DNA from: Paralteromonas sediminis
GTDB lineage: Bacteria; Pseudomonadota; Gammaproteobacteria; Enterobacterales; Alteromonadaceae
DNA length: 64,000 bases
Direction of reading: 5' to 3'
NCBI RefSeq assembly: GCF_003820355.1
Contig: NZ_RPOK01000004.1
Location: 62,001 to 126,000 of the forward strand
Both the position numbers and the translations under genes were made by a program. The notes below the pieces were generated by a model, which was not told the origin of the DNA, did no database searches, and was given only the letters and a program-made list of their open reading frames with translations. Every line of letters begins with the position of its first letter. Position 1 is the first letter of the stretch. Shown piece after piece: positions 49,847 to 59,445 of the stretch.

Positions 49847-50256
49847 TTTAACGCTTGGGTAGCGGTGTCACGAATTTTACCGACTATTGCTCTCAGGCCA
49901 TTACCTCTTGTGGGCGTAATGTGTCTTTCCAAGTCTAACTCAGCGAAGTAAGCGTCAATATTAAAAGCAAGTATTTCGGCAGGAGACTTATCCTGGTAAG
50001 CGGCCAAAACCAGCGCCAATAGCCCCTGAACAATAACGGCGTCACTGTCTACATCAAAATGAAGTTGCCCGTCTGACTTGTCGACTTTTAACCATACACT
50101 GCTTTGACAGCCTTTAACCAGTCTGTCAGGCGTACGGTCTATTTCAGCCAAACCAGGTAATTGTTTACCCAGATCAATAATGTATTGGTAGCGTTGTTCC
50201 CAATCATCAAAAAAGGCCAAATCGTCAATTATTTCATCGCTACCTGGAAGTGCCAT
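49843..50256 (-). CDS. sufE: Cysteine desulfuration protein SufE
   Basis: 137 residues. Accepts persulfide from SufS. The acceptor Cys is in LVKGCQSSVWL, and the C-terminal part TPTRGNGLRAIVGKI matches the family. Last gene of the Fe-S locus. Confidence 0.95.
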   Translation of the reverse strand: MALPGSDEIIDDLAFFDDWEQRYQYIIDLGKQLPGLAEIDRTPDRLVKGCQSSVWLKVDKSDGQLHFDVDSDAVIVQGLLALVLAAYQDKSPAEILAFNIDAYFAELDLERHITPTRGNGLRAIVGKIRDTATQALN

Positions 50257-50278
50257 TTCGTATTACCTGTATACCTGC

Positions 50279-50812
50279 TTAGAAAAACAAACCCGCTTCT
50301 AGCTGGGCTTCTTCGCTCATCATTTCACGTGACCATGGAGGATCGAATACCAATTCAACGTTAACATTTCCAACGTTGGGTACCAAGCCAACTCGATATT
50401 CCACATCGCCCACTAAAACAGGTCCCATACCACAGCCCGGCGCAGTCAGTGTCATATTGATTGTAACGGCTTTGTTTTGATTATCGATTTCCACCTGATA
50501 AATTAAGCCTAACGACACTAAGTTTATGGGAATTTCAGGGTCATAAATCGTTTCTAACGCGTCCCAAACCTGTTGCTTATCGATGTTACTGCTTTCTGGT
50601 TTCGGAAATGACAATGTCAGTGGTTTTCTACCAATTGCATCAGCATCTGTACCATCAATACGCAGCATATTACCCTTCCAGGTCACCGTGTAATTACCAC
50701 CGAGATCTTGTGTAATAGTAACAAACTCACCAGCGGGAATAATTTGTTTTTCGCCAGAAGGAACTCTTCGTGCCAAGCACTCTCGCTCAGTCACCACCAT
50801 TTTTTGCTGCAT
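50279..50812 (-). CDS. sufT: Fe-S assembly protein SufT (MIP18/DUF59 family)
   Basis: 177 residues. N-terminal SufT-specific region (LARRVPSGEKQIIPAGEFVTITQDLGG), then a DUF59 domain (DALETIYDPEIPINLVSLGLIY, LTAPGCGMGPVL with the conserved Cys, FDPPWSREMMSEEA). Involved in Fe-S maturation under high demand in other bacteria. Part of a tight cluster: 22 bp from sufE, 3 bp from the A-type carrier. Confidence 0.93.
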   Translation of the reverse strand: MQQKMVVTERECLARRVPSGEKQIIPAGEFVTITQDLGGNYTVTWKGNMLRIDGTDADAIGRKPLTLSFPKPESSNIDKQQVWDALETIYDPEIPINLVSLGLIYQVEIDNQNKAVTINMTLTAPGCGMGPVLVGDVEYRVGLVPNVGNVNVELVFDPPWSREMMSEEAQLEAGLFF

Positions 50813-50815
50813 GTA

Positions 50816-51172
50816 TTACCCTACGTTGAAACTTTCACCACAGCCGCATTCATCAACCACATTGGGGTTGTTGTATTTAATCACACCATTCACACCTTCA
50901 TGCACATAGTCGATTTCAGTGTTGCGGATTAGGTCTTTGGCGTCGTCTGCCACAGCAAAGGTCAAGATGGGGGAAAACGTAATGAGTTCATCGCTGGGTT
51001 TTGCTTGGTCAACAATATCTAAGACGTAAGCATATCCGGTACATCCACTCACTTTAGTCGACAGACGAATTAAGCCATTTGCGCTGTTTTTCAGTTTGCC
51101 TTCAAAATGTTTGATCGCTTTATCAGTGAGTGTCAGTAAAGCGGTGCTTGGAACAAAAGTTTCAACAGTCAT
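50816..51172 (-). CDS. sufA: A-type Fe-S carrier, SufA-like
   Basis: 118 residues. HesB/IscA fold with the three Fe-S ligands: Cys in SGCTGYAYVLD and the pair in DECGCGESF. Likely carrier from SufBCD to apo-proteins. SufA rather than IscA because it is inside the suf cluster; sequence alone does not separate them. Confidence 0.9.
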   Translation of the reverse strand: MTVETFVPSTALLTLTDKAIKHFEGKLKNSANGLIRLSTKVSGCTGYAYVLDIVDQAKPSDELITFSPILTFAVADDAKDLIRNTEIDYVHEGVNGVIKYNNPNVVDECGCGESFNVG

Positions 51173-51183
51173 AACGTCTCCTA

Positions 51184-52401
51184 TTAGCCCAACATACTTT
51201 TTGCTTTTCGCAAAGCTGCAAACAAGGCATCAACTTCTTCAAGGGTGTTATAAATAGAAAAAGAGGCGCGGGCAGTACCGCCTATCCCCAACCTTTTCAT
51301 CAGAGGCTGAGCACAGTTGTCTCCGGTTCGAATGGCGACGCCTTGACGATCCAAAATAAATCCAACATCACCTGGATGAGCATTATCTAATAAGAAGCTC
51401 ATCACACCGATTTTATTTTTTGCCGTGCCGACTAGGCGCATCCCTTCAAATGCTTCTCCTTGCTCCATTGCACTGGCTATGAGTTGCGCTTCATGTTGTT
51501 GCAGCGCGGTGATGTCTTGTTGTAAGAACCATTCAATTGCCGCTCCTAGGCCAATAGCACCAGCTATATTTGGCGTGCCAGCTTCTAGTCGATTTGGCAG
51601 CGCTCCCCAGGTTGCAGACAAATATTCCACATCACTGATCATCTCTCCACCGGTTTGCCACACCGGCCACGCATTGAGAACATCAAAACGCCCCCACAAC
51701 ACACCAATCCCAGTAGGGCCAAACAGCTTGTGTCCAGAGAACGCGTAAAAGTCGCAGCCGATTGCCTGAACATCTACTCCGCCGTGCGCTATTCCCTGGG
51801 CGCCGTCAACGAGTACCCAAGCACCCGTAGACTTTGCAATTTGAGTTAATTCAACGATTGGATTGACTGTCCCGAGAGCATTGGAAACGTGAGGAAAGGC
51901 CACTAAACGCGTTCTTTCTGACAATTGGTCTTTAAATGACTCTATGTCTAACTCACCCGCATCATTGATTTTGGCAATTTTTAGTGTCGCTCCCGCTTTT
52001 TCGCACGCCTGCTGCCAGGTGACCAAATTTGCATGGTGTTCCATCTCAGTGACCACCACTTCATCATTGGGATCAAGTCGTTGAGCAAGACCATTCGCGA
52101 CTAAGTTTATGGATTCGGTAGTGCCCGATGTCCAAATAACCTCTTCCCTTCTATTTGCGTTAACAAACTTCGAAACGCTATCCCTTGCTTTTTCATAACG
52201 GCGTGTGGCCTCGTCAGATAAAGCGTGTGCACCTCTGTGCACATTTGCATTGCATTCTGTATAGAACGAAGTAATTGCGTCAATTACCGCTTGAGGCTTT
52301 TGAGTCGATGCAGCGCTGTCTAGATAGACCAGAGGCTTTCCGTCAATTTTTCTCGACAAAATTGGGAACTCGGCACGCAGCGCGTTTACGTCAAAGGTCA
52401 T
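51184..52401 (-). CDS. sufS: Cysteine desulfurase SufS (group II)
   Basis: 405 residues from the ATG at 52401 (MTFDVNALRAEFP), overlapping sufD by 4 bp; a longer frame to 52449 lies inside sufD. PLP Lys in FSGHKLFGPTG; catalytic Cys in the group II loop RTGDNCAQPLM. Supplies sulfur as persulfide to SufE/SufBCD. Confidence 0.96.
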   Translation of the reverse strand: MTFDVNALRAEFPILSRKIDGKPLVYLDSAASTQKPQAVIDAITSFYTECNANVHRGAHALSDEATRRYEKARDSVSKFVNANRREEVIWTSGTTESINLVANGLAQRLDPNDEVVVTEMEHHANLVTWQQACEKAGATLKIAKINDAGELDIESFKDQLSERTRLVAFPHVSNALGTVNPIVELTQIAKSTGAWVLVDGAQGIAHGGVDVQAIGCDFYAFSGHKLFGPTGIGVLWGRFDVLNAWPVWQTGGEMISDVEYLSATWGALPNRLEAGTPNIAGAIGLGAAIEWFLQQDITALQQHEAQLIASAMEQGEAFEGMRLVGTAKNKIGVMSFLLDNAHPGDVGFILDRQGVAIRTGDNCAQPLMKRLGIGGTARASFSIYNTLEEVDALFAALRKAKSMLG

Positions 52402-53660
52402 TTGACCTCCATGCGCGCAAAGCGAGTGCGAAGTAGCTCTGTCATCCACTCGCGAATCGCCTCATTGTTGATTTCATTAATGAGCTCTTGAATAAAACCA
52501 AAGTTAAGCATAATCAATGCTTGTGAGCGCGAAATTCCTCGGCTCAAAAGATAATAAAGCGCCCGCTCTTCAATTTCTGCAATTGTAGCGCCATGAGCAC
52601 ACTTTACATCATCAGCATAGATTTCCAGTTCTGGCTTGGTGTTGATCTGTCCACCTCGAGACAGAAGAAGGTTGCGATTATTCAGCTCAGCCAGTGTTTT
52701 CTGAGCGTGGCGATGAATGTGAATACGCCCATTAAAGTTTGCTTTTGCCTTATCTCCGACAATGCCTCTGACTTTTTCATCAGTGGTGCAGTGAGGTACT
52801 GCATGCTCTATGCAGGATTGGAAATCGAAATTTTCGCCTTCGGCCAACAAATACATGGCGTTGATATCCGCATTGGCGTTTTCGCCTGTGTATTCTACAT
52901 CCACGTCAAGCCGGGACAATTTGCTGCCAAAACCCAATATCGTGCTATTTAGATAGGAAGAATCTGCCAATCTAAAATGACTTCCACCGGCATGCAGGGC
53001 ACTGTCAGTAAAGAGGGCAAAACGGTAATGTTCAAGCGATGCTTCAGCAGCGATATCAAATTCGGAAAATGCTGTATTCATACTATCGTCAACACCTTCA
53101 CCGTGTTCGATGATCACAGCACTGGCTCTTTGAGCAACACTTACCAGCAAGCGCGAATGATTGTCAGCATGGCCTGAGGTTACATTCACAATGCGAATAG
53201 GCTGTTTAACTTTAACCCCTTCGGCAATGTGAATAACCACCCCCGCCTCTATCAGACTATCGTTTATCAGGCCAAATAGATGACGCTCTGGTTTAATAGC
53301 AGTAAATCGCCCGTCGGCTAATTCTCTTGCGTCGGCGCTATTTAAAGAGAACACACGTACACCTTCTGGCAAGCAAACTGAAGAAAGCTCGCTGACAAGC
53401 TGCCCCTGACTGAACACCAAATCAATGCAATCAAGACCATTGATGTTAGGTACAGCAACGGTCGCAGTATCACTTGTTTCGGTCAATGGCTGTCTTTTCT
53501 CGATAGGTGAAAGCGAGGTGTAACGCCATGCTTCGGTCTTTCTAGATGGCCAACGACGATTTTTCAGTTTTGCTAACGACATGTGCCGCTGCTGCGCTAA
53601 CCAACCTTCCGCAGGCAAATTAGCAGCTTGTTCGATGACTTGATCTAGCCACTGGCTCAT
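52398..53660 (-). CDS. sufD: Fe-S cluster scaffold subunit SufD
   Basis: 420 residues. Beta-helix core with KPELEIYADDVKCAHGATI and the C-terminal helix (YYLLSRGISRSQALIML). Forms SufBC2D with SufB and SufC. Overlaps sufC by 4 bp. Confidence 0.95.
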   Translation of the reverse strand: MSQWLDQVIEQAANLPAEGWLAQQRHMSLAKLKNRRWPSRKTEAWRYTSLSPIEKRQPLTETSDTATVAVPNINGLDCIDLVFSQGQLVSELSSVCLPEGVRVFSLNSADARELADGRFTAIKPERHLFGLINDSLIEAGVVIHIAEGVKVKQPIRIVNVTSGHADNHSRLLVSVAQRASAVIIEHGEGVDDSMNTAFSEFDIAAEASLEHYRFALFTDSALHAGGSHFRLADSSYLNSTILGFGSKLSRLDVDVEYTGENANADINAMYLLAEGENFDFQSCIEHAVPHCTTDEKVRGIVGDKAKANFNGRIHIHRHAQKTLAELNNRNLLLSRGGQINTKPELEIYADDVKCAHGATIAEIEERALYYLLSRGISRSQALIMLNFGFIQELINEINNEAIREWMTELLRTRFARMEVK

Positions 53661-54412
53661 GCCGTAGCCTCCACCTTATTAAGGAATGCATAGCCTTCAC
53701 TTTCAACTTCTAAAGCCAACGATGCATCGCCGCTTTTAACAATTTTGCCGTCGGCTAAGATATGCACAAAGTCGGGTTTAATATAGTCAAGTAAACGCTG
53801 ATAGTGGGTCACTACAATAAAGCTTCTGTCTTCACTACGCTGGCTGTTCACGCCTTCTGCGACTACTTGTAAGGCATCTATATCTAAACCAGAATCAGAT
53901 TCGTCCAGGATACACAATGTGGGCTGCAATAAAATCATTTGCATAATTTCATTACGCTTTTTCTCTCCACCGGAAAAGCCCTCATTGACGCCACGTTTTA
54001 GAAAGTCCAGCGGTAGGTGAACTTGTTTGCATGCCTCTTTAGCTTTCTTCAGAAACTCAGCGGCGGATAAAGGCTCTTCTCCACGCTGTTCACGAATAGC
54101 ATTGACCGACTCTTTCATGAATTCCATATTGCTTACGCCCGGAATTTCAACAGGGTACTGGAAAGCCAAAAACAGACCTTCTCGGGCACGCTCTTCAATA
54201 TCCATATCTAATAAGTCTTTGCCATTTAGCTCGGCGCCACCACTTTCAACTTCATAGCCTTCGCGCCCTGATAGCACGTAGCCCAGTGTACTTTTGCCGG
54301 CACCATTGGGCCCCATGATCGCATGCACTTCGCCAGGCTTAACCTCTAGGTTTAGGCCCTTGAGGATGGTTTTTTCTTCGACGCTAGCCGTTAAGTTTTT
54401 GATAGATAACAT
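53657..54412 (-). CDS. sufC: Fe-S assembly ATPase SufC
   Basis: 251 residues. ABC ATPase: Walker A GPNGAGKSTLG, signature GFSGGEKKRNEIMQ, Walker B CILDESDSGLDID, switch His in VVTHYQRLL. The SufC-specific REGYEVESGG region is present. Soluble subunit of SufBC2D. Confidence 0.97.
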   Translation of the reverse strand: MLSIKNLTASVEEKTILKGLNLEVKPGEVHAIMGPNGAGKSTLGYVLSGREGYEVESGGAELNGKDLLDMDIEERAREGLFLAFQYPVEIPGVSNMEFMKESVNAIREQRGEEPLSAAEFLKKAKEACKQVHLPLDFLKRGVNEGFSGGEKKRNEIMQMILLQPTLCILDESDSGLDIDALQVVAEGVNSQRSEDRSFIVVTHYQRLLDYIKPDFVHILADGKIVKSGDASLALEVESEGYAFLNKVEATA

Positions 54413-54414
54413 GT

Positions 54415-55851
54415 TTACCCCACTGAGCCTTCTAGGCTGATTTCAAGCAACTTGCCGGCTTCAACAGCAAATTCCATTGGTAATTCTTTAAATACTTCTT
54501 TGCAGAAACCATTCACAATCATAGAAACCGCTTTTTCCGGATCAAGCCCACGTTGCTGGCATAGGAACATTTGTTCATCACTCACTTTGGATGTGGTTGC
54601 TTCATGTTCCACGATAGCACTTGGGTTCCGGCTTTCTATATACGGGAAAGTATGTGCACCGCATTGGTCTCCAATGAGCAGAGAGTCACATTGTGTAAAG
54701 TTTCGAGCACCGTCGGCCTTTGGACCCATCTGCACCAAGCCGCGATAAGCATTGTTGCTGTCTCGCGCAGAAATACCTTTTGAAATAATGGTAGACCGCG
54801 TGTTTTTACCCAAGTGGATCATCTTGGTCCCCGTATCTGCCTGTTGGCGTCCGCGTGTCAACGCAACTGAATAAAACTCGCCAACAGAGTTGTCGCCTTT
54901 CAACACACAGCTTGGGTATTTCCATGTAATGGCAGAACCGGTTTCAACTTGTGTCCAAGAAATTTTTGCATTGGTATGGCAAATACCGCGTTTAGTCACG
55001 AAGTTATAAATGCCACCGCGCCCTTGCTCGTCGCCGGGGTACCAGTTCTGAACGGTAGAGTATTTGATCTTTGCATCGTCCAGCGCCACCAGCTCTACCA
55101 CCGCAGCATGTAACTGGTTCTCATCGCGCTGGGGTGCCGTACACCCTTCTAGATAGCTCACATAACTACCTTCATCCGCAACAATAAGCGTCCGTTCAAA
55201 TTGCCCTGTATTTTGCTCGTTGATCCTGAAATAGGTAGAAAGCTCCATCGGACAACGCACACCTTTTGGTATGTAAACAAACGATCCATCAGTGAATACA
55301 GCACTGTTAAGCGCAGCAAAATAATTGTCGCTGCGCGGAACCACAGAACCAAGGTACTTTTTAACCAATTCTGGATACTTGTGAACCGCTTCTGAAATTG
55401 GGCAAAAAATAACACCGGCTTCTTCTAACTTTTCGCGAAAGGTTGTCACCACTGAAACCGAATCAAACACCGCATCAACCGCAACCCCTGCCAACATTTC
55501 CTGTTCGTGAAGAGGGATACCCAGCTTTTCGTAAGTACGCAACAGTTCCGGATCAACCTCGTCGAGCGACTTGGGTTTATCTTTCATGCTCTTGGGAGCG
55601 GAGTAATAAGATACCGCTTGGTAATCGATTGGCGGATAATCCAAGTGGGCCCAATCCGGATCATCCATTTCAAGCCATGTACGGTATGCCTTTAGACGCC
55701 ATTCCAGCATCCATTCAGGTTCGTTCTTCATTGCTGACAAGCGACGGATAATGTCTTCGTTTAGCCCAGCCTCGAATGTTTCAGACTCGATCTCAGAGAC
55801 GAAACCCGCTTCATACTGTCTCGACAATGCCTGTTCGATTTGTTCAGTCAT
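54415..55851 (-). CDS. sufB: Fe-S cluster scaffold subunit SufB
   Basis: 478 residues; E. coli SufB has 495. Conserved core: [65 protein letters not shown], and the C-terminal [22 protein letters not shown]. Its own promoter and an IscR-like box lie in the 131 bp before it. Confidence 0.97.
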   Translation of the reverse strand: MTEQIEQALSRQYEAGFVSEIESETFEAGLNEDIIRRLSAMKNEPEWMLEWRLKAYRTWLEMDDPDWAHLDYPPIDYQAVSYYSAPKSMKDKPKSLDEVDPELLRTYEKLGIPLHEQEMLAGVAVDAVFDSVSVVTTFREKLEEAGVIFCPISEAVHKYPELVKKYLGSVVPRSDNYFAALNSAVFTDGSFVYIPKGVRCPMELSTYFRINEQNTGQFERTLIVADEGSYVSYLEGCTAPQRDENQLHAAVVELVALDDAKIKYSTVQNWYPGDEQGRGGIYNFVTKRGICHTNAKISWTQVETGSAITWKYPSCVLKGDNSVGEFYSVALTRGRQQADTGTKMIHLGKNTRSTIISKGISARDSNNAYRGLVQMGPKADGARNFTQCDSLLIGDQCGAHTFPYIESRNPSAIVEHEATTSKVSDEQMFLCQQRGLDPEKAVSMIVNGFCKEVFKELPMEFAVEAGKLLEISLEGSVG

Positions 55852-55904
55852 GATGGGAGCCTATAAGTAGTAAGTTTGTGGAGCATATTGCCCGAATGCC
55901 GCGT

Positions 55905-55937
55905 ATTGTATATTTCCTGAGTATTTTACTCAAGTAT
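55905..55937 (-). promoter_or_regulatory. sufB promoter overlapped by an IscR type-1-like box
   Basis: On the minus strand: TTGAGT (55928-55933), a 17-bp spacer, TACAAT (55905-55910). A 25-bp element at 55913-55937 (ATACTTGAGT, AAAAT, then ACTCAGG) overlaps the -35 and spacer. It contains a perfect 15-bp palindrome, TGAGTA-TTT-TACTCA on the plus strand, and agrees with most positions of the E. coli IscR type-1 consensus. Repression by [2Fe-2S]-IscR is inferred. Confidence 0.75.
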
Positions 55938-55982
55938 TCTTCGCTATCCCGTAAAACAGAAAAACAACCTAGTTTTACGCAT

Positions 55983-57134
55983 CTAAAGCGCAGTTAGTTT
56001 GCTAACGACATCAACAATATGGTTTGCAGCAAAATCGACTTCTTCGTTGGTGCTAAAGCGGCCAAGTGAAATTCTAATGGCACTGTGAGCATGAACCTGG
56101 TCCACACCCATCGCTGTCAACACATGCGAAGGTGTCATAGTCGCTGAGGTGCATGCTGAGCCAGACGACACGGCTAATGGCATAAGCGCAGGCATTAATT
56201 GCTGACTATCGAGCTGACCAAAACTGATATTGAGGGTGTTAGCAACGCGACGAGACGCATGACCATTGAGCCTGATATCCGGCAAATGCCGAACGCTTTC
56301 CCATAAAGTATCACGAAGCTGTCCGATACGCGCCTGCTCATGGAGTCTTTCTTGTGCCGCTATCTCAAAGGCTTTACCCATGCCAACAATTTGATGGGTG
56401 GGTAACGTACCTGAACGAAACCCTCTCTCATGGGCACCACCATGCATTTGCGCAATAATCTGCACCTTTGGTTTACGCCGGATAAATAGGGCTCCAATAC
56501 CTTTGGGCCCATAGGTCTTGTGGGCAGAAAACGACATAAGGTCAACCGGCATGGTACTTAAATCTATGTCACACTTGCCAGTGCTTTGAGCTGCATCGCA
56601 GTGAAATAAGATATTATGGTCCCGACAAACGGCCCCAAGACGTTCAATGTCCTGAATTACGCCAGTCTCATTGTTAACGTGCATTATGCTAACCAGCACT
56701 GTGTGAGGTCTAATAGCCTCTTCCAACTGAGATACAGATACTAAGCCGTCTTTTGCGGGTTTTAGGTAGGTTACCTCAACGCCTTTCGTCGTCAAATACT
56801 CAAATACATCTATAATGGCTTTGTGTTCAGTTGCCACTGTGATGATGTGTTTGTTTTCCTGAGCGATTGCGTCAACCGCGCCCTTTATAGCGAGATTATT
56901 AGATTCAGTTGCACCCGAAGTAAAAATGATTTCTCTAGCGTCTGCGTTTACCGCGTCCGCTATTTGATGGCGAGCGATATCTACCGCTTCTTCTGCCATC
57001 CAGCCAGGTCTGTGAGAACGTGAAGCTGGGTTAGCAAAATTGCCATCAAGTGTCAGGCAATCCATCATGACTTTGGCTACTGCAGGGTCAACAGGCGTAG
57101 TTGATGCGTAATCTAGATAGATAGTCGGGTGCAT
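55983..57134 (-). CDS. iscS: Cysteine desulfurase IscS, lacking the C-terminal IscU-docking tail
   Basis: 383 residues; E. coli IscS has 404. Aligns with E. coli IscS without gaps by eye: PLP Lys206 in SFSAHKTYGPKG and catalytic Cys328 in SSGSACTSA have the same numbers. It stops at VVSKLTAL and lacks the terminal segment SPLWEMYKQG...EWAHH that contacts IscU in E. coli. An 8-bp inverted repeat (CGTAAAAC / GTTTTACG, 55950-55979) follows. 21 bp downstream of iscR. No iscU, iscA, hscBA or fdx follows; sufB comes next. Confidence 0.93.
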   Translation of the reverse strand: MHPTIYLDYASTTPVDPAVAKVMMDCLTLDGNFANPASRSHRPGWMAEEAVDIARHQIADAVNADAREIIFTSGATESNNLAIKGAVDAIAQENKHIITVATEHKAIIDVFEYLTTKGVEVTYLKPAKDGLVSVSQLEEAIRPHTVLVSIMHVNNETGVIQDIERLGAVCRDHNILFHCDAAQSTGKCDIDLSTMPVDLMSFSAHKTYGPKGIGALFIRRKPKVQIIAQMHGGAHERGFRSGTLPTHQIVGMGKAFEIAAQERLHEQARIGQLRDTLWESVRHLPDIRLNGHASRRVANTLNISFGQLDSQQLMPALMPLAVSSGSACTSATMTPSHVLTAMGVDQVHAHSAIRISLGRFSTNEEVDFAANHIVDVVSKLTAL

Positions 57135-57155
57135 AAGACGCTTACAATATCGGGT

Positions 57156-57632
57156 TTACAGTTGAAGGCTGATTTCTATATCGCGTTTGCGAGAAGCGTG
57201 TTTATCTTGTCGCCCGGCAACGGCCTGCACATCGCGCTTATCCATTAGTTCGCCCAACGTAATACCATTGAGAAACAGACTAATCCTGTCGCTCAGGTCT
57301 TCCCAAAGGCTATGGGTCAAACAACGCTCGCCACCCTGACAATCAGATTGCCCTTGGCATCGTGTCGCATCAACGGATTCATCGACAGCGCGAATGACTT
57401 CGCCAACGGCAATATCGTGCGCAGCTCGCCCTAAGCGATATCCTCCCCCTGGACCTCTAACGCTTTCAACGAGCTGTTCACGACGAAGCCTTGAAAACAG
57501 CTGCTCCAGATAGGAAAGTGAGATTTCCTGACGTTCCGAAATATCGGCAAGGGAAACTGGCGCTTTTTGTCCGTGTAACGCTACATCGAGCATTGCGGTG
57601 ACGGCGTAACGCCCTTTTGAAGTCAGCTTCAT
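57156..57632 (-). CDS. iscR: Fe-S cluster regulator IscR (Rrf2 family)
   Basis: 158 residues. N-terminal winged helix ([40 protein letters not shown]) and the three cluster cysteines in [17 protein letters not shown], with the His ligand. Represses type-1 sites when holding [2Fe-2S]. Its own promoter overlaps a type-1-like box (57666-57690), so it is probably autoregulated. The C-terminus is basic ([13 protein letters not shown]). Confidence 0.96.
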   Translation of the reverse strand: MKLTSKGRYAVTAMLDVALHGQKAPVSLADISERQEISLSYLEQLFSRLRREQLVESVRGPGGGYRLGRAAHDIAVGEVIRAVDESVDATRCQGQSDCQGGERCLTHSLWEDLSDRISLFLNGITLGELMDKRDVQAVAGRQDKHASRKRDIEISLQL

Positions 57633-57658
57633 AGAAACCTCTACTATTTGATGAGGCT

Positions 57659-57690
57659 ATTCTACAAACCTGAGTAAAACAGTCAAGTAT
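57659..57690 (-). promoter_or_regulatory. iscR promoter with IscR type-1 box
   Basis: TTGACT (57681-57686), a 16-bp spacer, TAGAAT (57659-57664) on the minus strand. The 25-bp box at 57666-57690 reads ATACTTGACT, GTTTT, ACTCAGGTTT, matching about 23 of 25 positions of the E. coli type-1 consensus as I recall it. The box covers the -35, so binding would repress. Confidence 0.82.
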
Positions 57691-57745
57691 TACCCATCAT
57701 GGTCGGTGTTGCTCGTTGACATACAACATCGCTCCCACGACACCA

Positions 57746-58567
57746 CTAAATTTTGGGATCGAATGCTTCTTGTTGTGCTTTCTTGGAAACAGGAACAACA
57801 GGGGAAATCCCAGTCTCAGCAAAATCGTCGAGCGTTAGTGCATTGAGATCTTTGGAACAGACTTCACCACCCATTGACTGGATAACTTTACACATCTCTT
57901 CGACTTTACTGTCCATGAGGTGCATATGCTCAAGCATTACCCCCATAGCATTAGCCACAGGATCAGGGTTGTCGGGTGACACGGCGTAAGCGTCAAATCC
58001 AAATTTTTCTGCAATGTGTTCTCTTGCAGAATTTTTATCCTCTTTCGTTGCGTCACCGGCAGGAATAATACGTCCTGGGATGCCTACGGCAGTGGCATTG
58101 GCTGGCACGTCTTTTACCACAACAGAGTTCGATCCCACTTTCGCATTTTTGCCAATAGTGATGGGGCCTAATACTTTTGCACCGGCACCAATTACCACAT
58201 TATCACCCAGTGTAGGATGGCGCTTTCCCGCATTCCAGCTTGTGCCTCCTAGCGTTACGCCGTGATACAGTGTGACATCGTCGCCTACTTCTGCGGTTTC
58301 ACCAATCACCACCCCCATCCCGTGATCAATAAATACTCTGCGTCCTAGGGTTGCGCCGGGATGAATCTCTACACCGGTGAGCCAGCGCCCTAATGTCGAA
58401 AGTGTTCTTGCTAGCCACTTCAGGTTATTTCTCCACAATTTATGAGCCACTCTGTGCAGCCATAATGCATGTAAACCTGGATAATTTGTTAATACTTCAA
58501 AAGTAGTTCGGGCCGCCGGGTCGCGATGAAAAACACTTTTGATGTCTTCTTTAATGCGTTCAATCAT
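57746..58567 (-). CDS. cysE: Serine O-acetyltransferase
   Basis: 273 residues from the ATG at 58567 (MIERIKEDI), the same length as E. coli CysE; an in-frame ATG at 58591 is less likely. N-terminal helical domain, then a left-handed beta-helix of hexapeptide repeats ([54 protein letters not shown]). Makes O-acetylserine for cysteine synthesis. It overlaps trmJ by 8 bp and lies upstream of iscR, linking cysteine supply with Fe-S assembly. Confidence 0.96.
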   Translation of the reverse strand: MIERIKEDIKSVFHRDPAARTTFEVLTNYPGLHALWLHRVAHKLWRNNLKWLARTLSTLGRWLTGVEIHPGATLGRRVFIDHGMGVVIGETAEVGDDVTLYHGVTLGGTSWNAGKRHPTLGDNVVIGAGAKVLGPITIGKNAKVGSNSVVVKDVPANATAVGIPGRIIPAGDATKEDKNSAREHIAEKFGFDAYAVSPDNPDPVANAMGVMLEHMHLMDSKVEEMCKVIQSMGGEVCSKDLNALTLDDFAETGISPVVPVSKKAQQEAFDPKI

Positions 58568-59294
58568 CGACTTTGGGCACCTTTTTATCAATTGATGACA
58601 ATATACCTCTTAAAATATTGAGTTCTTGCGCTTCAGGTCTAGCACGGTTGAATAGCCGCCGCAGTTTTGTCATCACCATACCTGGATGATTGGGCACAAT
58701 AAAACCTGTCTGGGTCAACGTGTCTTCAAGATGCACATAAAAACGTTCAAGATCCTCATTGAGCGGGTATTCAGAGACTTCTGCGTCTACACCTGCACCG
58801 GTTGTCGTCTGAAGATGAGCCATACGTATTTCATAGCACAATGTCTGAACTGCAGCCGCCAAATTCAGTGAGCTATAATCAGGATTAGCAGGAATACATA
58901 CATGAAAATGACACTGCTGAAGTTCTTCATTGGTAAGGCCATTGTTTTCCCTGCCAAATACCAAGGCAACGGGGTAATTATTCACTTCGTTGATCAACTT
59001 TACACCGCACTCCCGCGGTTCGAGCATAGGCCAAGAATGGGTGCGTGAACGCGCAGACGTGCCAACAACCAGGCCACAATCGGATACGGCCTCCTGCAGA
59101 GTGGCCACCGTAGTTGCGTTTGCCAGCACATCACCCGCTCCAGCGGCAAGGGCACTGGATTTGCCATCCGGAGGGCTGACTGGGTCGACCAAGACAAGGT
59201 GACTCAAGCCCATTGTTTTCATTGCTCTGGCCGTAGAGCCTATATTCCCCGTGTGTGAGGTGTTAACAAGTACAATTTTGATGTTTTCCAACAT
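58560..59294 (-). CDS. trmJ: tRNA (cytidine/uridine-2'-O-)-methyltransferase TrmJ
   Basis: 244 residues. SPOUT methyltransferase acting at position 32 of tRNA. Motifs: [35 protein letters not shown], and [16 protein letters not shown], which forms the trefoil knot. Divergent from suhB, with the conserved trmJ-cysE-iscR order downstream. Confidence 0.96.
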   Translation of the reverse strand: MLENIKIVLVNTSHTGNIGSTARAMKTMGLSHLVLVDPVSPPDGKSSALAAGAGDVLANATTVATLQEAVSDCGLVVGTSARSRTHSWPMLEPRECGVKLINEVNNYPVALVFGRENNGLTNEELQQCHFHVCIPANPDYSSLNLAAAVQTLCYEIRMAHLQTTTGAGVDAEVSEYPLNEDLERFYVHLEDTLTQTGFIVPNHPGMVMTKLRRLFNRARPEAQELNILRGILSSIDKKVPKVDD

Positions 59295-59337
59295 GATACA
59301 ACTGATAAATAAAAAGCAGGAATTTAGTGTATCACAC

Positions 59338-59366
59338 TTGGATAAACTTGACGTCTCTGCTACTAT
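59338..59366 (+). promoter_or_regulatory. Sigma-70 promoter for suhB
   Basis: TTGGAT (59338-59343), a 17-bp spacer, TACTAT (59361-59366), then CCGCGCG. It lies 79 bp before the suhB ATG. Confidence 0.6.
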
Positions 59367-59445
59367 CCGCGCGAATTTTCAGCAGGTGCTGCTTTTAGGC
59401 TATACTCATCTGCGTTCTTTGATCTTTTACAATTGGGGTAAGACG

